From Kiloniellales bacterium (lineage in GTDB: Bacteria > Pseudomonadota > Alphaproteobacteria > Kiloniellales > JAKSBE01): a DNA stretch of 32,162 bases. Below the pieces are notes generated by a model. The model searched no databases. It saw nothing but the letters and a program-made list of their open reading frames with translations, and was not told the DNA's origin. A program made the translations under genes and the position numbers. The stretch lies in assembly GCA_022361275.1 (NCBI GenBank), contig JAKSBE010000261.1:1-32162 (forward strand). The letters run 5' to 3'. Of this stretch, positions 15,388-21,855 are shown one piece after another (positions within the stretch are counted from its first letter, which is position 1; every line of letters starts with the position of its first letter).

Positions 15388-15420
15388 GCACGGCGTCCCT
15401 GTCGCCGGGCGTCGCGGCGA

Positions 15421-15434
15421 TTGACTCAGATCAT
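15421..15434 (+). promoter_or_regulatory. FNR box of the Sel1-USP unit
   Basis: TTGACTCAGATCAT matches TTGAY-N4-RTCAA with one mismatch. Centred at 15427.5 it predicts a start near 15469; the -10 position 15457-15462 reads TAGCGT, like the TAGCCT seen at the 7626 box. It also overlaps a GACTCA/TGAGTC inverted repeat (15423-15441). The leader to the ATG at 15506 would be about 37 bases. Confidence 0.72.
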
Positions 15435-15505
15435 TTGAGTCCCGCCGCCACGGCCGTAGCGTGGTCGTCCGATCGGAGCCCTTGCCGAAGCGGAGGAAAG
15501 GCACG

Positions 15506-16204
15506 ATGTGGCGCGGTTCGATCCTGGTCGTGGGTTTCCTGCTGGCGCTGCCGGCCGCTCCCCTGGCGGACGCGGGCGGGGCGTGGCAGGCCTATCTGAG
15601 AGGCGACTACGAGACGGCGATGCCCGAGCTTCGGGGTTTGGCAGAGGCCGGCGACTCCGAGGCCCAGTACGCGCTCGGCACCGCCTACAGCGACGGCCTC
15701 GCCCTGGCCCGCGACTACCGGCAGGCCGCCGCCTGGTACGAGAAGGCGGCGCTGCAGGGGCACGCCCGGGCGCAGTTCAGCCTCGGTTTCCTCCACTACC
15801 ACGGCGCCGGGGGCGCCGAGACCGCCGTGGCACCCGATCCGGGGCAGGCGCTGCATTGGTTGATGCTCGCCGGCGAGGCCGGCAATCCGATGGCGGCCTA
15901 CCTGCTGAGCCGCATCTATCACTATGGCCAGGGCGTGCCTGTCGACCGGGACGTGGCGCTGCGCTGGGCCCGCTTTGCGGCCGAGCGGGGCGTCACCGGC
16001 GGCCAGTTCGAGGCGGCGGTCCTGCTGGGCCGGCGCAGCGCCGATGCCCCGGCCTGGGTCGAAGCCTACAAATGGTTCCTCCTGGCCGCGCGCCAGGGCC
16101 ATCCCGCGGCCGGCGCGAACCTCCAGACGCTCGGCAGGCGCCTGAACGTCAAGGAGATCGCGGACGCCGAGGCGGCGGCGGCGGCCTGGTCGCCGGCGCC
16201 GTGA
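15506..16204 (+). CDS. Sel1-repeat (TPR-like) secreted protein
   Basis: 232 residues from the ATG at 15506, with GGAGG nine bases upstream. A signal peptide (MWRGSILVVGFLLALPAAPLADA) is followed by about five Sel1-like repeats: DYETAMPELRGLAEAGDSEAQYALGTAY, DYRQAAAWYEKAALQGHARAQFSLGFLHYHG, DPGQALHWLMLAGEAGNPMAAYLLSRIYHYGQG, DVALRWARFAAERGVTGGQFEAAVLLG and AWVEAYKWFLLAARQGHPAAGANLQTL. Such proteins act as periplasmic or membrane-associated scaffolds; the partner is unknown. It heads a unit with the second universal stress protein, 39 bp further on. Confidence 0.9.
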   Translation: MWRGSILVVGFLLALPAAPLADAGGAWQAYLRGDYETAMPELRGLAEAGDSEAQYALGTAYSDGLALARDYRQAAAWYEKAALQGHARAQFSLGFLHYHGAGGAETAVAPDPGQALHWLMLAGEAGNPMAAYLLSRIYHYGQGVPVDRDVALRWARFAAERGVTGGQFEAAVLLGRRSADAPAWVEAYKWFLLAARQGHPAAGANLQTLGRRLNVKEIADAEAAAAAWSPAP

Positions 16205-16243
16205 TCCGGTCGCGACTGTTTCGAAAAAAGGTGAGGGATCGAA

Positions 16244-17086
16244 ATGCCTTACAAGAACCTCCTGGTCCATCTCGACGAGACCTCTGCCTCGGCCGCGCGC
16301 GCGGACGCCGCGCTCGAGTTCGCGCGCCGGCAGGGCGCCCATCTGACCGGGCTTGGCCTGGTGATCGAACCGGTGATCCCCAGCTTCGTCTATGCCCAGG
16401 TGCCCGCGGAGGTGCTGGCCGAGCGCCGCAAGGTCGTGCAGGACGAGACCGAGGCGATCCTCGCCGACTTCAAGCAGAAGGCGGCCCGCCTCGGCGTTGC
16501 CTGCGACACGCGGCTCGACAATTGCCTGCAGCCCGACGCGCCGCGCACGGTCGGGGTCCATGCCCGCTATGCGGATCTGCTGATCCTGGGCCAGCCCGAT
16601 TCCTCGGACTCCCCTTTGAGCGGCCGTCATCTGGCCGAGGAGGTCGTCCTGGCCTCCGGGCGGCCGGTCCTGGTGATCCCCTATATCGGCGTCAACGGGA
16701 CGCTCGGCGAGCGGGTCGTGATCGCCTGGGACGCCGGACGCGAGGCGGCGCGGGCGGTCAATGACAGCCTGCCGGTCTTGGAGCAGGCCAAGGAAGTGAC
16801 CGTGGTCGCGATCAATGCGCGCGCCTCGGCCGACGGCCACGGGCCGGAGCCGGGCGCGGACATCGCCCTGCACCTCGCCCGCCACGGCTGTCAGGTCAAG
16901 GTCGAGCGGCTGGAGTCCCACGAGATCGGGATCGGCGACACCTTGCTGTCCTATCTGGCCGACCGCTCCGCCGACATGGTGATCATGGGCGCCTACGGCC
17001 ATGCCCGGCTGCGCGAACTGATTCTCGGCGGCATGACACAGCATATGCTGGCGCACATGACCGTGCCGGCGCTGATGTCGCACTGA
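16244..17086 (+). CDS. Universal stress protein, tandem domains (second copy)
   Basis: 280 residues with two UspA domains. Domain 1 starts MPYKNLLVHLDETSASAARADAAL; domain 2 starts RVVIAWDAGREAARAV and ends MGAYGHARLRELILGGMTQHMLAHMTVPALMSH. The nucleotide motif G-x2-G-x9-G is present, but the residue after the last Gly is Met instead of Ser/Thr, unlike the other copy in this window, so nucleotide binding may differ. Follows the Sel1 gene on the same strand. The two tandem USPs of the cluster are clearly related in their second domain. Confidence 0.93.
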   Translation: MPYKNLLVHLDETSASAARADAALEFARRQGAHLTGLGLVIEPVIPSFVYAQVPAEVLAERRKVVQDETEAILADFKQKAARLGVACDTRLDNCLQPDAPRTVGVHARYADLLILGQPDSSDSPLSGRHLAEEVVLASGRPVLVIPYIGVNGTLGERVVIAWDAGREAARAVNDSLPVLEQAKEVTVVAINARASADGHGPEPGADIALHLARHGCQVKVERLESHEIGIGDTLLSYLADRSADMVIMGAYGHARLRELILGGMTQHMLAHMTVPALMSH

Positions 17087-17159
17087 GGCTCCTTGGTATC
17101 GGCCGTCGGTTCTGAAGCCCGCGCTTTCGGCCGTAGCTCCCGCGTCTACCGGCGTCCTT

Positions 17160-17181
17160 GCCTTATCCGGGCCTTATCCGG
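17160..17181. repeat. Two tandem copies of an 11-bp unit
   Basis: GCCTTATCCGG occurs twice head to tail in the gap between the convergent USP and hemerythrin genes. One helical turn of period. Could be a binding site or slippage product; nothing else supports a function. Confidence 0.5.
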
Positions 17182-17215
17182 CCGGCAGGACGCCGGGGGC
17201 CGGGACGATGGAGCG

Positions 17216-17776
17216 TCAGCGGCCGGCCAGGTCGATGCCGCGGCGTGCGGCCATGCTCCGTGCGAGCCCGGCGAGGTCGACTTCGGTCAGGCGGCGGCGC
17301 GCGACCGGCAAGAGCAGAGCGTTCTCCCAGGCGAGGTGCCGGCGCTGGGTCTCGGCGAACTCGCGCACGTTGACCAGGAAGCGAATCGGGTTCGCGAGCT
17401 GGGCGCCGCCGGCCAGGACCGCCAGATCCGCCAGCAGGAAGTCGACCAGATCCTGGTCGAGGCCGTGCTCTTCGGACAGCAGGTCGAGGATGTCGCTGAT
17501 GTTGTCTTCGGGCTGGGCCCGTTGCCAGAGCAGCGGAAAGAGATCCTGCTCCTCGTCCTCCATATGCAGCCGGAGGTCGCGGTCGAGGAAGCGCTGCAGC
17601 TGGGTGGCGAGCGCCGCAACCGGCGCCAGCTCCATGTTCTCGGTCAGCTTGGTCAGGCCCTCGCAGAGCAGCCGCTGGCGGTAGTGCTCCGCCAGGATGA
17701 AATCGATCGGGGAGAGGAAGTCTTCCGGGCGTGGCTCCCTCGCGCCGATTTCCAGCGGCTCGCGTCTCGCCGTCAT
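17216..17776 (-). CDS. Hemerythrin HHE-domain protein
   Basis: 186 residues from the ATG at 17776; a TTG at 17800 is possible and neither has a strong ribosome site. A four-helix HHE domain carries candidate di-iron ligands: H in DFILAEHYRQR, H and E in LRLHMEDEEQDLFPLLW, H in LLSEEHGLDQDL, and H/E in ETQRRHLAWENALLLPVA. Hemerythrin-like proteins bind oxygen or NO, or store iron. It is downstream of the small membrane protein gene and shares its FNR-box promoter, fitting a role in low-oxygen or NO conditions. Confidence 0.88.
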   Translation of the reverse strand: MTARREPLEIGAREPRPEDFLSPIDFILAEHYRQRLLCEGLTKLTENMELAPVAALATQLQRFLDRDLRLHMEDEEQDLFPLLWQRAQPEDNISDILDLLSEEHGLDQDLVDFLLADLAVLAGGAQLANPIRFLVNVREFAETQRRHLAWENALLLPVARRRLTEVDLAGLARSMAARRGIDLAGR

Positions 17777-17827
17777 GCCGGTCGCCCGGCTCCGAAGCAA
17801 AGGCTGGACGGCCGGCGGCGGGGCACG

Positions 17828-18016
17828 CTAATCGTCCCGATGCTCGCGATCGAAGGCCATCTTGATCAGCACCATGATGAACACGACGCTGAGCAGGACG
17901 ATGCCGAGCGCGGAGTACTGCACGATCCCATCATGCGAGTTGCCGGCCAGGATCAGCGCGCCCAAGCCCAGAAGGCCCACGAATCCCCCCACGATCCACT
18001 TGCCGATTCCCTCCAT
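17828..18016 (-). CDS. Small two-helix membrane protein
   Basis: 62 residues with two hydrophobic segments, GKWIVGGFVGLLGLGALILAG and YSALGIVLLSVVFIMVLIKM, a short loop (NSHDGIVQ) and a charged C-tail (DREHRDD). GGAGG lies ten bases before the ATG at 18016; a TTG nine bases earlier is too close to it. No family recognised. It precedes the hemerythrin gene by about 50 bp and both follow an FNR box at class II distance, so it may anchor or assist the hemerythrin; inference. Confidence 0.75.
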   Translation of the reverse strand: MEGIGKWIVGGFVGLLGLGALILAGNSHDGIVQYSALGIVLLSVVFIMVLIKMAFDREHRDD

Positions 18017-18079
18017 GCTTCCCAAGCCTCCCCTTGGAGTTTGCCGCCATAAATTCCTCGACAGTTACTCCCCCGGACC

Positions 18080-18093
18080 ATGACTTATGTCAA
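18080..18093 (-). promoter_or_regulatory. FNR box of the membrane protein-hemerythrin unit
   Basis: On the minus strand TTGACATAAGTCAT, one mismatch from consensus. Centred at 18086.5 it predicts a start near 18045, an AT-rich -10 region (AATTTA at 18055-18050) and a leader of about 29 bases. Confidence 0.72.
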
Positions 18094-18164
18094 TCCCGCC
18101 GGCGGGCGGAGGGCGCAGGTTCGGCCGCGCCGATTGTGAACGACCGGGCCGGCGCCTGCGTAAC

Positions 18165-18204
18165 ATTGACGTGATATTGACGTGGCGCCCGCCCACGCTA
18201 ACTT
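18165..18204 (+). promoter_or_regulatory. Promoter of the cytochrome c gene with a direct-repeat operator
   Basis: ATTGACGTG occurs twice, at 18165-18173 and 18176-18184, with an 11-bp period. The second copy supplies a -35 TTGACG (18177-18182), followed after 16 bases by TAACTT (18199-18204) as -10. Direct repeats one helical turn apart at a -35 are typical of activators binding as head-to-tail dimers, such as OmpR-type response regulators; no regulator can be named. The leader to the cytochrome ATG would be about 70 bases. Confidence 0.55.
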
Positions 18205-18281
18205 TTGGTGACCCAGGGCTCTGCGGGGCCGAAGTAATGCTTTAATGAAGCAATACCGCAAAAAAAGGAGAGATACGGGTT

Positions 18282-18659
18282 ATGACACGCAACGGGATTC
18301 TCGCCATCGCGTTAGCCGCCTTCTGTGCCTTGGGCGGAGTCTCGGCCGAGGCCGCCGACCTCAAGAAGGGCAAGAAGGTCTTCAACAAGTGCAAGGCCTG
18401 CCACGCGCTGGAAGCCGGCAAGAGGAAGGTCGGGCCGAGCCTCCACGGTGTCTTCGGGCGCAAGGCCGGGACGGTCGAGGGCTTCAAGTACTCCAAGGCC
18501 ATGGCCGACAGCGGCGTCGTCTGGGACGAGACCACCATTGCCGAGTACCTGAGACAGCCGAGGAAATACATCCCCGGCAACAGGATGGCCTTTGCCGGCC
18601 TGAGGAAGCAGGCCGACATCGACAACCTCATGGCCTACCTGCAGGAAAACACCAAGTAG
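18282..18659 (+). CDS. Cytochrome c2-like class I cytochrome
   Basis: 125 residues. Signal peptide [24 protein letters not shown], then [20 protein letters not shown] with CKACH as the heme c site, [25 protein letters not shown] as the usual middle motif, and [24 protein letters not shown] with the axial Met. This is the compact mitochondrial-type cytochrome c (c2/c550) fold, a soluble electron carrier in the periplasm between the bc1 complex and terminal acceptors. The mature protein is strongly basic. AAGGAG lies 11 bases upstream of the ATG. It has its own promoter and no FNR box, in contrast to the genes to its left. Confidence 0.95.
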   Translation: MTRNGILAIALAAFCALGGVSAEAADLKKGKKVFNKCKACHALEAGKRKVGPSLHGVFGRKAGTVEGFKYSKAMADSGVVWDETTIAEYLRQPRKYIPGNRMAFAGLRKQADIDNLMAYLQENTK

Positions 18660-18826
18660 GCCGACCGGACGAGCGTATCCCGAGCCGGCCGGCGTGGGCG
18701 TGTTGGCTCCGCTCCCGCGCGTTGACAGCGGCGCGCCGACCCGGCAGTAAGCTGGACCTGCATCCGTTGGGCGCGGGCCTCCGCGCCCACGACCCTCTGT
18801 TCCGAAGGACGCAGGTTCGCCCCGCC

Positions 18827-19525
18827 ATGGCCCGCCTCCGAGAGTCCCAGCATATCGGCCGCCGCCTGGTCCGCGGGGGGCTGTGGCTCCTGGTGCTGGG
18901 CGTGATGGCGCCCGTGGCCATCGTCGCCGTCTATCGGGTCGTGCCGCCGCCGATGACGCCGCTCATGGTGATCCGGCTGGCCGAGGGCGAAAGCCTGGAC
19001 CGCGACTGGACCTCCTTGTCCCAGATCTCCTCGTATGCCGTGGGAGCGGTGATCGCCGCCGAGGACAACCTTTTCTGCAGCCACGGCGGCTTCGACTGGG
19101 ATGCCCTGCTGGAGGCCCTGGCCGAGCACCGTCGGGGCGAGCGCACGCGCGGCGCCAGCACGATCTCGATGCAGACCGCGAAGAACGTCTTCCTCTGGCC
19201 GGGGCGAAGCCTCTTCCGCAAGGGCCTGGAGGCCTATCTGACCCCCTTGATCGAACTGGCCTGGGGCAAGCGCCGGATCATCGAGATCTACCTCAACGTC
19301 GCCGAGTGGGGCCCCGGAATCTACGGCATCGAGGCGGCGGCGCAGCGCCACTTCGGCAAGCGCGCCGCCCGGCTGTCCCGCTGGGAGGCGGCCCTGCTCG
19401 CGGCAGTGCTGCCCAACCCGCGCGCCTGGTCGGCGTCGGACCCCGGCCCCTACGTCCGCGAACGCGCCCGCGTCTACCTGCGCCGCATGGAGCAGTTGGG
19501 GCCCTTGCTCGATTGCGTCGCCTGA
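18827..19525 (+). CDS. mtgA: Monofunctional peptidoglycan glycosyltransferase MtgA
   Basis: 232 residues, GT51 family. One N-terminal membrane anchor (LVRGGLWLLVLGVMAPVAIVAVYRVV), then the catalytic domain with AVGAVIAAEDNLFCSHGGFDWDAL (motif 1; the Glu of AAEDNLF is catalytic), RTRGASTISMQTAKNVFLWPGRS (motif 2), KRRIIEIYLNVAEWGPGIYGIEAAAQRHFGK (motifs 3-4) and LSRWEAALLAAVLPNP (motif 5). It polymerises lipid II into glycan strands. The frame is open upstream to 18245 but that part has no family similarity and overlaps the cytochrome gene, so 18827 is the start; the ribosome site is weak. Confidence 0.95.
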   Translation: MARLRESQHIGRRLVRGGLWLLVLGVMAPVAIVAVYRVVPPPMTPLMVIRLAEGESLDRDWTSLSQISSYAVGAVIAAEDNLFCSHGGFDWDALLEALAEHRRGERTRGASTISMQTAKNVFLWPGRSLFRKGLEAYLTPLIELAWGKRRIIEIYLNVAEWGPGIYGIEAAAQRHFGKRAARLSRWEAALLAAVLPNPRAWSASDPGPYVRERARVYLRRMEQLGPLLDCVA

Positions 19526-19633
19526 GCTGCCGTGTTCCCCGAAACCGTGTTCCCCGAGGCCGCCCCCGGATCGCCGTCCCGGCGCGCGCCGCGCAGCGGG
19601 AAGTGTGTCCATTTTGGGGCGCAGGTCCAAGGT

Positions 19634-19648
19634 TTAACGCTCGCTTAA
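19634..19648 (+). promoter_or_regulatory. Full-consensus CtrA box
   Basis: TTAA-CGCTCGC-TTAA (followed by CC) is an exact TTAA-N7-TTAA match, the binding site of the alphaproteobacterial cell-cycle regulator CtrA. It lies about 135 bp before the small gene at 19784 that leads the bactofilin group. Exact matches are rare in GC-rich DNA, so chance is unlikely but not excluded. Confidence 0.65.
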
Positions 19649-19783
19649 CCATGGCGGCGCATCTTACCTTCACGGTTGCAGTCCGATCGCCGAGCCATGA
19701 TCCGGAGGACTCATGATCCGCAGATCGAGGTCCCCAGGACAGCGGAGCTCAAGCACCGGACTGAGAGCAGGTGGAGGACGTGA

Positions 19784-20086
19784 ATGTTCAGGTTTGTCGG
19801 CTCAGCACTCAAGTCGCTCCGCGACGCCCAGGAGCACCGCAAGCATCGCCGCGCGGTTCAGGAGATCGAACCGGGTCAGGCCTTCGTCCGGGCCCGCGGC
19901 TCCAGGGCCCTGGAAACCGTGCAGGTGGCCGGCATCGTGAACCTCGTGGATGACGTGCCTCACGTGCGCTATCGCGTGAAGCTGCGCCAGGAGGCCGGCC
20001 TCTTCGACGACGGGGTGAGAACCCTGGGCGCGGCCCGGTTCCTCGAGATCTACAGCAGAGTGGCGGAGCCGCGGTTCCAGGATTGA
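19784..20086 (+). CDS. Small hypothetical protein upstream of bactofilin
   Basis: 100 residues, no signal peptide or membrane helix, basic N-terminal helix (LKSLRDAQEHRKHRRAVQEIEPG) followed by a probable small beta domain (VRARGSRALETVQVAGIVNLVDDVPHVRYRVKL, LFDDGVRTLGAARFLEIYSRV). GGAGG six bases before the ATG strongly supports it. I recognise no family. It is 106 bp before bactofilin, same strand, and nearest to the CtrA box. Confidence 0.8.
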   Translation: MFRFVGSALKSLRDAQEHRKHRRAVQEIEPGQAFVRARGSRALETVQVAGIVNLVDDVPHVRYRVKLRQEAGLFDDGVRTLGAARFLEIYSRVAEPRFQD

Positions 20087-20192
20087 CGGGCGGCCGCCAG
20101 AGCATGAACCAGGTCCCGCACCACCTTGCGGCGCGGCCGGATCGAAGGTCGCGGGGCGCGCAAAGGGTGGCCCCGGGGCGGAAGGAACGACC

Positions 20193-20588
20193 ATGAAAGA
20201 AGGCGGCAAAATGCCGGTCCAGCATTCCATCATTTCCCCCAATCTCAAGATCAAGGGCGACCTCGTGAGCTCCGGCGACATCAAGGTCGAAGGCAGCGTC
20301 GAAGGCAGCATCTCCTGCCGAACCCTGACCCTGGGCAACAACCCGGTGCTCAACTGCAACGTGACCGCGGACACGGTCCGGGTGAACGGCGAGTTCTCCG
20401 GCCAGGTCAAGGCGACCAAGGTGGTCCTGACCAGCACCGCCCGCTTCAACGGCGACATCTACCAGGAAACCCTGGAGGTCGAGGACGGCGCCTCGATCCA
20501 AGGCTACGTCGGCCGGCTCAAGGCCGAGGCGGGCCGCGAGCCGGCGAAGATCTCGGCGGTCCCCGCGGGGCAACCCGGGGCCAAGTGA
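20193..20588 (+). CDS. Bactofilin
   Basis: 131 residues, dominated by the bactofilin beta-helix: ISPNLKIKGDLVSSGDIKVEGSVEGSISCRTLTLGNNPVLNCNVTADTVRVNGEFSGQVKATKVVLTSTARFNGDIYQETLEVEDGASIQGYV, a run of six-to-eight-residue rungs with regular Gly, flanked by short disordered ends. Bactofilins polymerise without nucleotide into membrane-associated filaments that place cell-wall enzymes, as BacA does for PBPs in Caulobacter. GGAAGGA upstream of the ATG supports the start. Proximity to mtgA (a wall polymerase) and the CtrA box agrees with a morphogenesis role. Confidence 0.93.
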   Translation: MKEGGKMPVQHSIISPNLKIKGDLVSSGDIKVEGSVEGSISCRTLTLGNNPVLNCNVTADTVRVNGEFSGQVKATKVVLTSTARFNGDIYQETLEVEDGASIQGYVGRLKAEAGREPAKISAVPAGQPGAK

Positions 20589-20606
20589 CGGAAGAGGAGC
20601 ATCCTG

Positions 20607-21839
20607 GTGATCAGCCTGATCGGATCTGACGCGCGTATCGGACTCCTGGCCGGAAGCCTGGCCGTCGGCCTGCTCTTGCCGGCGGCGGCCCAGGCCGGCT
20701 CGGCCGAGGTGGAGAACCACATGGGCTCGGCCGTGGCGGCCCAGCTCAACGGCGACTTCGCCGCCGCCGCCGTGTCCTTCGAGGCCGCGCTCAAGGCCGC
20801 CAAGGACTTCAATCCGGGCGATCCGCGCCTCGGCGACATCTTCCACGGCCTGGCGGTCGCCAATCGCTCCGCCGGCAAGCTGAAGGATGCCGAGCCGTAC
20901 TTCAAGCTGGCGCTGCTGGTGCGCGAGCAGGGGCTCGGCCCCATGCACCTCGACGTCGCGGCGACCCTGACCGAGTTCGCCGAGTTCCACCGGCTGCGCG
21001 GCAAGCCCGGCGAGGCGGTCGAGCCGGCCACGCGCGCGCTCAGCATCCGCGAGGCCGTCCTCGGCAGTCAGCACATGGCGGTGGCCGCCAGCGAAGGCCA
21101 GCTGGCCAACATCCTCATGGACGGCGGCGACCACCATAGGGCGGTCCGCCATGCCGAACGCGCGCTGGACCTGATGGAGCAGGCGCTCACCCCCGATCAT
21201 CCCAGCGTCGCCCAGGCGATAGACCGCCTGGCCAAGGCCTACCGTTTCACCGGACGTTACAGCGAGGCCGAGACCCTGCTGCAGCGGGCGCTGGAGATTC
21301 GCGAGAAGGCCAGCGGCCGCTATAGTCTCGGCGTGGTGCCCAGCCTCGACAGCCTGGCGGCCCTCTATCTCGACCAGAACCGCCTGAGCGAGGCGGCGGC
21401 CTACTTCGAGGAGGCCCTGGCCTTCCGGGCGGAACCGCCCGGCGCGCCGCTGCCCGAGGTGGCCGAGAGCCTCGACAACCTGGCCGGGGTCTACCGCGCC
21501 CAGGGCCGTTTCGACCGGGCCCGCCAGCTCCTCGGCGAATCCCTGGCGCTCCGCCGCAAGGCCTTCGGCACCGAGCATCCCGAGGTCGCGGTCAGCCTGG
21601 ACCGGTTGTCCCGGCTCAGCCGCCAGGAAGGCCGCCTCCAGGAGGCCGAATCCCTGCTTCGGCAGGCGTTGGCGATCCGCGAGCAGGCGCTGGACGAAGG
21701 CCACCCCGACCTGGTGAAGAACCTGGAGGCCTATGCCGGCCTGCTGCGCGAGACCGGGCGGTCCAACGACGCCCTGAGGCTCGAAGCCCGGGCCCGGGCC
21801 ATCCGGACTTCGCAGGAGGCCCGCCGCCCGGCGTGGTGA
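20607..21839 (+). CDS. Secreted tetratricopeptide-repeat protein
   Basis: 410 residues, starting at GTG 20607 with AGAGGAG seven bases upstream. Signal peptide (IGLLAGSLAVGLLLPAAAQA), then about eight 42-residue TPR motifs of the TPR_10/12 (kinesin light chain-like) type, each with a pattern such as RYSEAETLLQRALEIREKASG...VVPSLDSLAALYLDQNRLSEAAAYFEEALAFR and RLQEAESLLRQALAIREQALDEGHPDLVKNLEAYAGLL. It should be a periplasmic scaffold. It follows bactofilin by 18 bp and is likely cotranscribed. Confidence 0.9.
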   Translation: MISLIGSDARIGLLAGSLAVGLLLPAAAQAGSAEVENHMGSAVAAQLNGDFAAAAVSFEAALKAAKDFNPGDPRLGDIFHGLAVANRSAGKLKDAEPYFKLALLVREQGLGPMHLDVAATLTEFAEFHRLRGKPGEAVEPATRALSIREAVLGSQHMAVAASEGQLANILMDGGDHHRAVRHAERALDLMEQALTPDHPSVAQAIDRLAKAYRFTGRYSEAETLLQRALEIREKASGRYSLGVVPSLDSLAALYLDQNRLSEAAAYFEEALAFRAEPPGAPLPEVAESLDNLAGVYRAQGRFDRARQLLGESLALRRKAFGTEHPEVAVSLDRLSRLSRQEGRLQEAESLLRQALAIREQALDEGHPDLVKNLEAYAGLLRETGRSNDALRLEARARAIRTSQEARRPAW

Positions 21840-21855
21840 CCGATCTTCAGATCGG
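21840..21855. terminator. Palindromic hairpin between convergent genes
   Basis: CCGATCTTCAGATCGG: a 6-7 bp perfect stem around TTCA, in the seven-base gap between the TPR and MATE stop codons and overlapping the MATE stop. It is positioned to act in both directions, but lacks a T-run on either side. Confidence 0.4.

Noticed and set aside
18245..18826. Upstream extension of the mtgA frame
   Set aside because: It runs over the cytochrome c gene in another frame and has no family similarity; MtgA begins at 18827 with its membrane anchor.
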